A stretch of 64,000 nt of DNA, from positions 7,579,274 through 7,643,273 of the forward strand of contig VZDJ01000301.1 of assembly GCA_008694505.1 (NCBI GenBank), read 5' to 3'. Each line of letters starts with the position of its first letter. Position 1 is the first letter of the stretch. Position numbers and translations under genes: made by a program. Of the stretch, positions 12,180-25,100 are shown piece after piece. Below the pieces are notes generated by a model. That model was not told where the DNA came from and ran no database searches. It saw nothing but the letters and a program-made list of their open reading frames with translations. The stretch is from Cyanoderma ruficeps (Eukaryota > Chordata > Aves > Passeriformes > Timaliidae).

Positions 12180-12600
12180 AAGCTGGACCCACGTGAGAGG
12201 CGCCGGGAGCGGCAGGGACCAGCCCTCGCTCTCGGCTCCGTGCCTGGCTTTTAAATCGCTTTAAGGACGGGCTGCCGATGGAGACAGAGCCAGCTTTTAC
12301 AGCGGCAGCCCAGCTGGGGATCAGCCCTGTAAAAACAAGCGCATAAAGCTCCAAATCAAGTCTCGCTCGCAATGAAAACATTTCAGGGACGAGCAGCCCC
12401 GGCAGAAGGCAATCCCTGCGCTCGGAGCCGCTGCCCGGCTCCCGCATCGCCCGCCTGACGTCAGCCTCTCCCTGCTGGAGGAGCTGGAATGAAATCCAGC
12501 CCCGGTGCCTCTCCAGACAAACCCGCCCCACCGCCACCCAGCTCACAGTTAAAGGGAAAAGCGAAGGGGCAGCAGGGAGGTCAGCCCAGCACGTTTGTTC
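12180..12600. promoter_or_regulatory. GC-rich intronic segment with CRE palindrome
   Basis: A locally GC- and CpG-enriched stretch lies inside an otherwise AT-rich intron. It includes a perfect cAMP-response element palindrome TGACGTCA at 12456-12463 and several CGCTCTCGGCTCCG-type segments. It could be a secondary promoter or an enhancer. The long minus-strand frame covering it (12786 down to 12076) looks like a by-product of low stop frequency in GC-rich DNA. Confidence 0.3.
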
Positions 12601-14744
12601 CTCTTTTTCTGGGATTTTTCCATCGTCTCGAGCTGCCTCCAGCATCCCTTTGAGCCTTTGGGGCTCTGTTGGTCCAGGGGGGATGCTCGGCACACAGACC
12701 CTACTGGAGCAAGGAGGGAGTCTGAGGGCTGGTGCTCCTGCACCAAAACCAGCAGAATTAATATTCCTGGGGTCTACAGCAGGCACTGACTTGGGGGTTG
12801 ATAGGAACCAGCTTCAATCCCAGATTTCTAAAGGACAGCTCCCCTGGGCAAGGAGAAAGGGACTTTCCCCCTAAAAACCCCTGCAGCAAACCAGGCATTG
12901 GTGTCCTGCATGCCAGGGCCAGATCCATGCTGATCCAGCTGCTGGAGGCATCAGCAACCTTTCCTCTGCAGTAATTAATCTGTGAGCCATGGAAAAGCAG
13001 GGAAAACCCAACCTTTTCCTCTTAATGAGTGCCCCTGCCTGGCTTTCCATCAATACAACAACAGGAACTCTCTTTGTTCCATTTACCACCATCGATATTC
13101 TGTTCCTTGTTGCATTCCCAGCAGATTTTAACAGAGATCTTTGCTCATGGATACCCCTACAGACTTCTGAACAGAGGGGAGTCTTTAACAGAAAATCAAA
13201 AGCCATCCCAAGGTACAGGTGTGCTTTGGGGACAATTTTCTGGAGCTGTGGGGGGTGGTGAGGATGGGAGATGCTGGGGGGGCCACTGTGCTGCATCTCC
13301 CCAGCAGAATGAGTTTTACGTGAGGAATAATTCAGCATCAACCCAGACACTGAGGAAGATCCATGCCTGTAAACACCTATGCCTCTCCTTCTGGCTTGAT
13401 TGCAGTTTTAGTCAATTTACCCTGATGAAGAGGAGTGTTTTGGTACAAACAGTGGTGCTGACAGGCACACGGTGACAGCAGCAAGTGCCAGCCAGCGAGG
13501 AAAACCAGCCCCAACAGCCTGATGGTGGAGAGCTGAGCAGCTCCAAAACCCACCTGCAGCTTGTCCCCTCTGACCCGCAGCTCCCTTCATCTTCCTGGGT
13601 TTATGGTGAGAAGATAAAAAAACCCAACAAAACAAAGCAAATAAAAATTACTTTTGCTTCCCACTCTCTGCTTCTAGACAGGCAGGGCTAGTGGAGCAGA
13701 GCAGAAGTGAGCTGCCTCTGCCCCATGGAGGTGGTTGCCTCCCATGACATATTTTCCCATGGTTTGGTTTCTTTGGTTTCACAAATGGAGTGAAAGGATG
13801 TTTTCCAAGCTACAGAGCAGCAATATGCTGATCTAGCTTGAACATCTGGAATAGTTTTGAATGACTGCTTTAATTGAGTATAGCAGCAATTATAGAGTTA
13901 TTTCATTTCAGAGATTTTGAAAGGATTGTTTTTCTTCCTTGATGACTTATAGGGGAAGACAAAAACCTGTGAATTGCAGGGCTCTGTTGGGCTGCCATGC
14001 AGGAGGACCTGGTCACGGCCCAGCCCCAGGCAGCTGGAACAGCTCAGCAGCCTAAATCTGGGTGCATCACTAATCCACCAACCAGTTCCTGCTTTAAATT
14101 TAAACCATTTAAAATATTTAAGGGCCTTTTTCATCATTTTAGCAATTAAGATTATCCCAGGACAAGACTACCATGTCTTCTTGGGATTCTTTGCAATGCT
14201 GGTGAGAAAGTAATTTCTATACCATGATGAGGCTTGAGAGTGAACTGAGCTGTCCAGATCAGTCACCTCTCTTCAGTTTGAGGAATACACTGATTTTTCC
14301 AGTGTGGATGTGAATTCCTCCAGCAAGGAGCATATGCCACCCTTCCCAAAGCCTTCATCAGACACTCAGTGACACAGTGATGAAAAACTGGGGTCTCAAC
14401 CCCCTTAAAGCACAGGACAGGTCTTCCAGAGCATGACCTGCTGATGCACCAAGGACCAGCCTGAAGCTTTGGTGCCTTCATCCCACACCAACCTACCTCT
14501 TCTGGAGACCCAGCTTCTTGACTAGTTGAAGTTAAGGAAAATAATTACATAAACGATGGGGAGTGGGAAGCAGAGTAATACCCCTTTTCCAGCCCACACT
14601 CCGGAGATGCCACACTTTGGATAAAAAGAGGATGAAATTTGGGTTGTTTTTCTTAGAATTGCTGTTTTCCACATGGCTAAAGCACATTCCTTGCAAAGCA
14701 GAGCCACTGTGGAAGTGCCAGGACAGGAGCATGTTGCCCTGAGG

Positions 14745-15040
14745 AGAAAAGGAGGCTCAGAGGGGACCTTATTGATCTCCACAAGTGAAAGGATGTTGGA
14801 ATCAGGTGGGACTCAGTCTCTTCTCCCAAGTAACAAGTGCTAGGACAAGAAGAAGCAGCTTCAGGTTGTGCCAGCAGCAGTATAGATTGGATATTATGAA
14901 AAATTTCTTCATGGAAAGGGATGTCAAGCACTGGAACACTCTACCCAGGGAATTAGTGGAGCCCCCACCCTTGGGGGGATTTGACAGATGCAGAGATCTG
15001 GCATTTGGGAAGCTCTGGCTCAGCTGCCCTCTGCCAACAA
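14745..15040 (+). mobile_element. CR1 LINE 3' fragment, plus orientation
   Basis: About 300 bases follow the CR1 3' region in the expected order: aggctcagaggggaccttat, cttctcccaagtaacaagtg ctaggacaag, gattggatattatgaaaaat ttcttcatgg, and cactctacccagggaattag tggagc. The very terminal ATTCTATG block is missing, so this copy is truncated at both ends. It lies about 0.7 kb before the start-codon exon. Confidence 0.88.
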
Positions 15041-15772
15041 CAAACCTCCCTTTAAACCAGAAACTAAAACCTCACCTGTGAGCCAGCCCATCCTCACTCC
15101 CTGAGCCACCCAAAAGCCAAACCTATTTTATTCTCAACCCAAAGATCCACATTTTCTTAGGAACAGTAACAATTTCTCAGGAGCAGTAACAACTTCTCAT
15201 TATTATTCCTAGCTAGAACATGCAGCCTTTCAGCCTGTAGTTGCTTGAGGTAAAAAAACCAACACAATTTGAACAGTGATCAACCAAAACATGAAATGAA
15301 TGCTGTGTTTCATTTAATAAACTTCAGCAACACAAGGCTGCCTTGTGGACACAGTGTAATTTGTTCTGAATGTAAAGATGGAAAAAAATAATTATTTTGT
15401 CTTCAAGGCAATTAAAATAAAAGAATATGCCTGTATTGACAGGAAAGAAGTTGCTAGGTAAAAAATTCATATTTAATAAACTATTTTTCCTGTTCCCTTG
15501 TATTAGCTTGCAGCTTGTCAATTCTCCTTGGTTTGCTCAAAGTCAAAAAGTCAGTCGCTGCTGCTGGTGCTATGAGAACTACACGGTTTGCTGAAGAACA
15601 GCAGAAAGGGAGAGAAGGAGGGGAGAATGGCAGTTGCTGAATCGTTCTTGAAAATATGACTGGGGATGAGAAAACCACAGAGAAGTAGAAACCCAGTCTT
15701 GGGGGGGGCCCTTTTGACTCTTCCTTCTTTCTTTGCCGTTTCAGTCAAAAACTCTGTTCCCCTCTCTTGCAG

Positions 15773-15860
15773 GGCTGCCAGCGCAGGATGGAGAAGCAAC
15801 CACAGCCCTGAGGGGTGCTGCTGACACAGTCTGTGACCCAGCTTTGCCCAGCCCAGCACC
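15773..15860 (+). promoter_or_regulatory. SLC7A14: SLC7A14 leader in exon 2, with a short uORF
   Basis: The exon opens after a cttgcag acceptor at 15772 and has 88 untranslated bases before the start codon. An upstream ATG at 15788 opens a seven-codon frame that stops at 15809-15811, 49 bases before the main start and in a different frame. The main start has a favourable context (caccATGa, A at -3). Confidence 0.7.
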
Positions 15861-16164
15861 ATGAGTGGCTTCTTGTCCCGGCTGGACCCACGGCGGGTGC
15901 CCTGGGGGGCGGCGGGCCATGCCCTGCGCACCCGCGTCCTGCGCACCAAGCCCGTGGAGTCCATGCTGGAGGGCACCGGGGCTGCGGCCACCCAGGGCGC
16001 CCGCCTGGCCAAGGTCCTCACCACCCTCGACCTCATCTCCCTGGGCGTTGGGAGCTGTGTGGGCACTGGCATGTACGTGGTGTCCGGCCTGGTGGCCAAG
16101 GAGATGGCGGGGCCCGGGGTCATCGTGTCCTTCATCATCGCTGCCGTCGCATCCATCCTGTCGG
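15861..16164 (+). CDS. SLC7A14: SLC7A14 coding exon 1 (residues 1-101 and part of 102)
   Basis: It encodes the cytoplasmic N-terminus, which starts [16 protein letters not shown], then helix 1 with the glycine-rich unwound substrate loop at residues 62-70, and helix 2 (about 86-101). It ends TCGG before gtgagt, leaving one base of a glycine codon. The exon is strongly GC- and CpG-rich, unlike the AT-rich introns around it. Confidence 0.97.
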
Positions 16165-19100
16165 GTGAGTTTCCAGTGGGGTTTTGGGTCCTGTGCCACA
16201 TCCTGCATCCTCTCCGCTTGTGGGTGGACACCTACTCAGCACCACAAGCTACAAGGGGGCAGCGCCTTCCCCACCACCTTAAAACCATTTCCCACAGGTC
16301 TCACACAGCTCATGGGGTGCACTGTCCCTCACTGCCCAAATATCAGACCAAATCTTGGACTGGGAGCCAGCAGCCCAAGCACGATTATCCTGATGAGCTG
16401 CCAATGGCTTCTACAAGGATGGAGCCTCTGGGCAATATTTTTGAGACTTTTGAGAGTCTTGCAGACTGTGTCCCAGGCTGAGATTGTGTCCAAACCACAG
16501 CGCTGGAGCAAGAGCTTGTGGGAAACTCAGTTCCAGCAGGAAGGATGTCAGTGGCTTGGGCAGTACCAGGGCCAGCTGCTTTTGTTGACATGGCTAACAG
16601 TTAAAAAATTCCTCAATTAGTTCTGGAGTTGATTTCATTGGCTCCCATTCATACAGGGTCAGTCTTTGAATTTCCAAACAAAAAAAAACAAAACAAAAAC
16701 CAAACAAATGTGCGGGGAGAGAGAATTGATGTATTTTAGTGAAAACACGGTGAATTCTATCTCCTCCGTAGGAACCCAGCTGAGCATATGGCTCGAGCTG
16801 CAGTTCCTACATGAAGCCAGTACTGCTGGCATTTGTCCTTTCCAGATCAGTGCTAACACGATGATGTGATGTTCCTGCTCTCTCTGCTCAGAGGACTTTG
16901 CATGCTGTGTCAGTCTGGTATCCAGCTTTTGTCTGTGGGTTGGATAATGAAACCTGAGCAAATGGCAAAGGGCTTTGATAGTAGACAGGAAGAGCCAACA
17001 CAGCAAAGTGACCCAGATCAGCTTTTCAGAACTCTGGATTTTTGTCATGAGAGGTGGAAGCATATCATGATCTTTCCCTGGAGTTTGCAGTGCTGCTCCA
17101 TGGAGATCCCACCAAAGTGAGTGGGAGTTTGAACCCCTGATGTCCCTGCAGGCCAGAGCCAAAACCCTGGCACAGCCCAGGGATGAGCCTCGGGCTCTCT
17201 CCAAAGCCCACAACAAGAGCCGAGAGCTTGCAATGGGATCCAATGCTTATTTGAGTTCCCAACACAACAAATGAACCAAAATGCCTGTTTTTTATCCAAG
17301 GCAGTAGATAGCATCAGTGTCTCTCCTTTCCCACTGCCTGCTTTCTCTCCTCTGCAAAGGTTTTGTTGGCCGTGGTGCAAACCCAGAGCAAAGGGAGTTT
17401 GGGTGGGTCTCTGCTAACAAAAACACCCTGTCCTCCAAAAGAGGTTTTTTCACCTCAGACTTGAGCCTTGCCCCGCAGCAGGAGCTCCTCCCGCCTTCGC
17501 CCACAGGAGCCTGCGCCGCTTCCCGCTCCGCTTTCATCTCCCCTTGCTTTTGTAGCCCTGGGAAAGTGTTTTGTGAGGGATGCAGTGTTTTGATAGTCTC
17601 CTTGGCTGCTTCCTCACTTCAGCGTTAACGCTGCTGTTGTTTGTAACAGCAACACTTTTTTGGCAAGTAAAACCAAGTAAGGATTCAGGAGCTGGACGGG
17701 CTGTTAGACTCCGTGGGGATGTGATTTCAGCTCTCCCATCGTGGTCACGCCTGGTGTGCCAGGCACTGAGTTTGGGCAAGTGTGCATGAACAGATTTTAA
17801 GGAACTTTTGCTTTGTCCATCACAGATCACTAAGTCAAACCCCACTGCTTGCAAAAGTGAGCCCCGAAGTGTTTTGGATTAAAAAAATGAAACAAACAAA
17901 ACCCAAAAAAACCCTAAAACCATCCAGAAGGTCATCTGGCTTCCCTGGGAGATAGCCATAGGGAAGCCCTGCCATTGGGAAGCCCCTTTTCACTCTTAAG
18001 CCTTGTTTCAGAAAGGGATTTTTCCAATTTCATCTACTCAGCAAATTCCACTTATGCCTTCCATAGTTTTAAACAACACATACCCCATCAGAGTACTTAC
18101 AAACACATTATAATTGATTAGACTGATAAATTAAATGAATCTCTTTTATTCTTTTCACTTGAAGGCCTTTCATTCATCTCTCAAGTAGAAATGCTTGCCC
18201 AGCTTCCCTCCACAATGTCTCCAGGGCACTGTAGGCTCCTGCCATAAGCTGTGACCACCAGCATTCTCCATGTTCACCCCTGTTTATCCAAAACCCCGTC
18301 CTGAGCAAAAATCAGCACTTTGCTTCTCACCCAATCCCATCACCCTCTCCACAGCCTTTTCCACCAGCCATTCCTTGTCCCTTTAGTGATCTTCTCTCCT
18401 GAAGCAATAACCTTGTTGGGAGCACAGTGCCACACTCTTACCTGATGCTGGTAGGGGAACAGGGGGGAGCTGAGCACGTCCCTCAGGTGCTGCCTGGCTG
18501 CAGGATGAGGGCTGGGCTGAGGGGATGTAGCTGCCTGGGTGGAGCTGGGGAGATGGGAGTCCTTGTTCTGTGGGAGCTTTCCTTATGGAGCTTCCTTTTA
18601 TACATCATGGTGATCATGAAATGCAATGGACAGCCTCAGTGGCTTGATGAAAATAACAGGTCTTCCTCAATAAGTTGGCTGCTCTTGGCTGATGAAAGAT
18701 GGCCCCTCTGGATCTCTTGTGTGGTAGCATGAATTATTTGAAGTTACCTCCAGAGCAGCTGAAAGACCCCTCTCAAAAGTCATTTTTCAGCTGAAATATC
18801 ACGGCCATCATGTCATTGCCCTATGGGATGTCTCATGGTTCCTGTGTAGCCTTGTATCAGTGGCAGGGTCAGCATCCACATCACGGCCACCACCATGCCA
18901 GCACACCAAAAGCACCAGCTCCTCATGCCACCCCTTGTGCTGCCCAGTGGCTGTTCTGTGGTTGTGATCTTGGAAGGATCAAGACCACTCAGCTGTGTTT
19001 ATGTCCTGCTGAACAATGTCAATAACTGTATAATTACACCAGTGTAATGACTGTCACACCAATTGCACAAGCGTGGCAGATATTCAAGGAAAAGAAAGGG

Positions 19101-22100
19101 TCCTCTGTAGAATGTTTGCTCTTTCAAATAAAACACTCTGTTGACTTGTTTCCTTCAGAAATTGCAAACATTCTTGATTGGGGGCAAGAAGATAAATCTG
19201 TCTCCAAATTAAACAGCTGTGACAGGGAGGATGTACCCAGCCTCTCTCTGCAGTCCCAGAGCTGGGCTGGCTGTGCAGGAGCACTGGGAAAGCTGTGTCC
19301 CCCAGGATACAGGGGACAAGGCAGCTTGAATAGCTTGAGCTGCCAAGGAGTAACTGAGTAACACAGTTTTATTGTGCAGTTAGATTGTAAAAATAATAAA
19401 ATAANACATATTCATTTCTTTGCTTTGGCGTTATCGTTGTGTATTGATAACCATCCTCTTCAATCATTATCTTGTCATTGGCTAAAAGGAGAGCTGTCTA
19501 CAAGAAAGAGTATATATATATATATATGTATATTTTAAGGCCATCAAAGAGAGAAACTAGACACTTGTCTCTGTCAGAGCACCAGTTTCATAAATCATTC
19601 AGGCCTGTAGTTATCTGTGAACGCCGTACCTTCGCCGAGTGCATGCATTTTTCATCAGCTTTGAATAATGACTATCGGTAGGGCTGGATGGATGATGGGA
19701 ACATCTTGTGGCCCCTGTTGGGCTGCTTTGCAGAAATCAAGTTTTGAAGAGTCCCATTGCAAAACAGCCCATATTCAAGTCAAGCAGTGAATGGAATATA
19801 AAAATCCTCCAAAAGCAAGAAAAGAAGCACCACCAAATTCAGCTTGAGAGATTCAATAACTCCGTGTTTGTATAGTGTAAAAATGGCACTTAAAGTAAGA
19901 GCAGCCACCTCATAACGCTTTTATAAATTATTCATTCCCCTCTCTATACTAAACTGATTGCAAATTTGAAGCAATTATTATCTTTTAAATGGAGAATATT
20001 GGTTGATAAAGAGCTCAATAATTACTACGTGTTTACTCAGTGGTAGTAACAGCCTTAACCAATTCACCCATATGAACTTTACTGGAGTCTTTGGGGCAGG
20101 GGCTTAATCAGTGTTAAACATGCAGGACCCTTCCAGCACTTGTTCTGAATAATATTTGGGGAATTTGAGACTAAGTACATCCATTCCTTAAAAAAAGAAG
20201 CTAATGGTTGTTTTAATACATCAGTGTGTCAGGGTCAGGTTTTTATTAAAAATTATCTGGACATAGGAAGCACACAAGGAGTTCAGAAAGCATTAAAGTC
20301 TGATTAATTCTCCTCCCAAACTTTTACAGTTAAATACTTATTTTTGCTTTTCTTTTCTTCTTCTGCACAGTTAGTCTCGCAAATATTCTTTAGAAGACTT
20401 AAATATAATATTTTTTAAGTGTTAAAATAAATTATGTTCTCTATGTAAGACGTCTTCCAACTCCTCTTGCCTGGGTATGAACAAGAGCAGGGATGATCTG
20501 GACAGTGCTCATGCCTGGATCTGCAGTGCAATAATGTGAGTGTTTGGAGATTGGAAGTTTGGGGGAGGGAGAGGCGTAGCCTTCTGTGAGCCCTCCTGTG
20601 ACATCTTCCTCTGGGATGAGGCTGTGCAGCACTGGTCCAGGATCCCATGTAAATGTCTGGCTGGTTTCAACTGTGCCTTCTCAAAAAAAAACCCCAAAGC
20701 AAACCAAACCAAAAAACCATCACGACTTGATTTTAGTGGAAATTTTTCTGGTTTTTAAGCCAAGAAATGGCACCAAGGCAGTTTTACTCCTTCCGTTTCC
20801 CAACCGCGTTTTCCTTGCGCCGCTTCCCGTTTTTTTTCCGAGCAGGCGTTTGCTACGCTGAGTTCGGCGTGCGGGTGCCCAAGACCACGGGCTCTGCCTA
20901 CACCTACAGCTACGTGACCGTGGGGGAGTTTGTGGCCTTCTTCATCGGCTGGAACCTCATCCTGGAGTACCTGATCGGGACGGCCGCGGGCGCCAGCGCC
21001 CTCAGCAGCATGTTCGACTCTCTGGCCAACCACACCATCAGCCGCTGGATGATCAGCAGCGTCGGCACGCTCAACGGCCTGGGTGCGTCCTGCTGGGCAC
21101 AGACAGCCCCGTTAATTAGGGCCCGGAAAGTAATTGGAGGCTCATCAGAAGTCAGACACGGCTTCATTCATTATTTACCGTCTGGCTGGCTCTGGTGCTT
21201 TGCCTCAGCAGCCTGGCACACAGGCAGGCTTGGAGGGGATGGGATGCAGGATAGTTTGAGCCCCTTTGGGATGAGCTGGCATTTAGAATACATGCACAGA
21301 ATTAGTCGAATGTCAGAGGGTAAGGGCGGCACAGAAACACTTCACCCAGTGCAAACACCCTGCTTGGTCTCCTTGGGGCACACGGAGAATCTTGCTAGAG
21401 AACACCAGCTGGTGTCTGCTGCACTGCCGGGGACTGGGGGCTGTGGTGGTCCTGTATGACCAAGCAGTTCCAGCAACAGTCCATGAATCCCACCAGTAAC
21501 CAAACCAGCCACCTGTCCTGTACCTGTGTCATGGAAACTTAATGGCTGATTGATTTTTAATGAGTACCTGGCAGATAGATGTTATGCCAATTGGGACACA
21601 GTCATTGGTTTGCGCCTCTCCCAAAAGTCCGAACGGTGTCTTGAAACATCAAGATTTACCACCTTAATTAAACAACTTTAGCTAGTGGAGGCACGGGCCT
21701 CTGGAGACCACTTTTGCAATGAGACCAAAGAGTTCTGCAAAACTTCAAGGTCTGAAAAGTGTTTAAAACTCCCCCACGAGTTCCTGGATATTCTGTGGAT
21801 GGAGAGTAACACATCTCTTTTCTCTCACCTAGGGAAAGGAGAGGAGTCGTACCCTGACCTGCTTGCTCTGGTCATTGCTGTCATTGTCACCATCGTTGTG
21901 GCCATGGGGGTGAAGAACTCAGTGGGACTGAACAACGTGCTCAATGTCATTAACTTGGCAGTTTGGATCTTCATCATGATTGCTGGTCTGTTCTACATCA
22001 AAAGTGACAACTGGGCTGAAGGACAATTCCTGCCGTTCGGATGGCCAGGGGTAAGTCCTGGGAGCACGGAGGGACACACAGCACCTAAAGTGCTGCCTCA

Positions 22101-25100
22101 CAGTCAGCTTTGCTCATGGTGTACACACCCCAATTCTGCTGCACCCTCCAGAACCCAGCCCTGCTAAATCCACCTGTGCTTTGGCCAGGGATCTCCAAAT
22201 GCCAGGAGTGCAGGCTTGGATCCAGACCTGCTCTCTCCACCAAACCCGAAGGGTACAGCAATGCTTTGCCCTTATCTCCTAACTCCTCTTAGCATAAACC
22301 CAGAACTTTTCCAGAACGTCTTTCTGCAGAACCAAACTCCACATGGAAGTATCCCCAAGGAAATGCCACTAATTGCCAGGCAATGGAGCAAAATGCTGTG
22401 GATATCTGAGACAGGGCACTCCAGAGAGCTGGTTCAGCCTCTGCGGAGCGGGGATGTACTTTTGTTGGCCGTATTTCAACAACAATGTTCTCAAGCATTT
22501 GTTTTGAGCACTTCATAATGCCACCTGCCAGTACTTATTTTATGGATGTTCCCTCAAAGCTAACTGAGAATTTGGACATATTTGGCTTTTTTAGCTTGCT
22601 TACACTGGTTTTTATCCAAGGATGAACAGAGACTGAAAATATCTCAGCTGGCCTAAACCCAATATAATTTCTCAGATTTACACTGCTCAACTCCATTGGG
22701 GTTTGGTGCAGAAAAATAAGCAAGAAAGTAAAGTAAACCAAGAATCTTGATTATTGAAAGGGTCCCAAACTGCCATACAGTCCCTGCACCTTCCTCCAGT
22801 AAATCAATGTCTCTTTGCTAGAGAACAACAGTGAGGAGAAGAGCACTGAGGCTCACTGGAGAACAGAGGTCATATTTACCTTTGGGTTGTGCTTGTATTG
22901 TTATACAATACAATAGGAGAGAAAAAGAGAAAATAGAAAATACCTGTTTTGCTCCAATTCAATGCACCAAATATCTCTTGGCATTAAAAAAAAAAAATAA
23001 AAAAGAGAAGTAGTTTTAAATGATAGATGCATGCCCAAAACACAAAAAAAATCAGGAGGGTGATCTCATCCTTTTCAGCTGGTTCATTGTCTCACAAGTT
23101 GTTTGCAAAAGTGAAGTGACCACCAAGCACAAGTGTGAGATCCCCAGGAGCATAGGGCATACTTAAAAAGGATAATTACAGAAAGTGCCTGGAAGAGGGG
23201 ACTTTTACTGTGCGCATTGTCACTAGCTGAGATGACAGAGGTGTGATGGACAGGTGGTACCCAGCAAGCTGCAAGGGTTTCACAGCTCCAGATCAGCTCA
23301 CCCACAGCCAGGCAGTCTTTGTCCTGTTCCAGCGTTCCTTTCCTATAAATGTCCTAATATTGTATATTTTTAAAAAATCACATTAAAAAAAAAATAACCA
23401 AACAGTACAAATAATTCCTCATCCAATGTGTGCTCCTAACCTGTCTGCAGCTTCCAAGCAAAACAGAGGTTGTTTGGGAAGCGGCTCACATCTGACAGCG
23501 GCTGCTCTCTCCTGCTTCCTCTGCGAGCGGATCTTGCTGCCACATGAGACATCTTGCTAAGGCAGAACGTGTAAACATGTTCAAGATCCCTACTCATAAA
23601 AATGGATTTGGGGTGGAGGATTGTGAAAGCAAGCCTGAAATTGGTTGATTTTCTCCTCTGTCACTGGCAGGAACTCCCAGCGGGTTCAGGCACTGCGTGG
23701 GTGCAGGTTTGTGGGGTAAGCTGTAGGTGCCTCCAGTGCCTCAGGACGTGGTTTGAAATCTTCCCCAGAGCAGATCAGTGGGTTAGGGGTGCTCCCAGGG
23801 TCAGTCCCCAGAGCTACACCCCCTGACCTGTGGCCACTCACTCTTTAGCTCAGATGAGGCACAACAACAGGGCTGCTCAATTTTGCTCAGCTCCCTCTCC
23901 CTGGCTGGGTGCCAGCCTCCCTCCTGGCACCCAGAGGTTGGATCCTCCCCACAGGTGCTCAAGGGGGCTGCGACCTGTTTCTACGCCTTCATTGGCTTTG
24001 ACATCATTGCTACCACGGGAGAAGAGGCGAAGAATCCCAACACCTCCATCCCCTACGCCATCACAGCCTCACTCGTCACGTGCCTGACAGCTTATGTGTC
24101 TGTAAGTAGTTCCTACACACGTGTGAATGCACATAAATATGTATGTATACATATATATGTGTGTGTACCATGTGAGTCCCTTCTAGGCACCTGCACAGTG
24201 CCTGCCAAGGCTCCTCTCCATTTGTCCCCAAGCTCCTGTCACCTGACAAGACCCCTCTGCCAGCTGCAGGGACCTGGTGGCAGACAGTTTTTAACTCATC
24301 CCCATCCACAGCTATTTTTGCACCCAGGAGAGAAGCAAAGACGGTGCAGCAGCAGCATTGCAGCATCCTTTCTCTGTGTTTCTGGGAAAAGCAGCACTGC
24401 CTCTGCTGGAGATATGGGAGAGGATCCAAGTGAGGGGAAGGATAGGCAGGGATGGCCGTGTGAGATTGCACTGCTCTGCTCCTCAGTAAAAGCATGCCTG
24501 TGCTCAGAGATTTTCCTTCCTTGCAAAACAGCAAAAATTAGCTATGAAGGAGAAAACACACTGTTCTGATCATTTCAAAGAAACTCACCTACGTCCTCTC
24601 CTGCATGGGAGTAGGCTTCTCATGAAAACAAATTCTTTGACTCAAATAGAGCCAGAGTGTTGCTCCAAGCAACACAATTTGGATTTGGGGTCTGCCCCAG
24701 CATTATTTCCCACACGGGAATGCAGTCAAAGTGACTGTTACTAACTCTGCCAGTCCCACCAGCCTCAGCAGTCTCACTAGTCCCACTTGACTCCTGCATC
24801 AGCCCAGAAGCAAGGTTCAAGCATCCCCTTCTTGCCTTTGGGTGTTGGAGACTAAGACCCCACAGTTTTCTGAATTAACCACCCTACAGCAAAATGCAAA
24901 CAGACTCAACTCCAGCATTTTATACCCCCTCCACCCTGAGAATCCCCAGCAGCCTCCAGTGCTGTTGCTGACACCCCTGTCCTGCTCCTCTTGCCCTGCC
25001 CAGGTGAGCATGATCCTGACACTGATGGTGCCCTACGATGCCATCGACACCGAGTCCCCACTGATGGAAATGTTTGTGGTCCACGGCTTCTACGCAGCCA

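Larger units (their letters stand above)
3151..15772 (+). other. SLC7A14: SLC7A14 intron 1
   Basis: This is a 12.6 kb intron between the untranslated exon and the start-codon exon, bounded by gtgagt and cttgcag. No conserved protein is encoded. It contains two CR1 tails (near 10.1 and 14.9 kb), a minisatellite, a POU-site cluster near 8.8 kb, an imperfect hairpin near 12.06 kb and a GC-rich segment near 12.2-12.6 kb. Open frames inside it overlap on both strands and show no family match that I recognise. Confidence 0.6.

Noticed and set aside
12076..12786. A 236-codon minus-strand frame in SLC7A14 intron 1
   Set aside because: It covers the GC-rich intronic segment and has no recognisable domain or splice-bounded structure. 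It is better explained by composition.
15551..16231. A 226-codon minus-strand frame opposite the first SLC7A14 coding exon
   Set aside because: It is the antisense shadow of a GC-rich, strongly conserved coding exon, and the plus-strand reading is clearly the real one.
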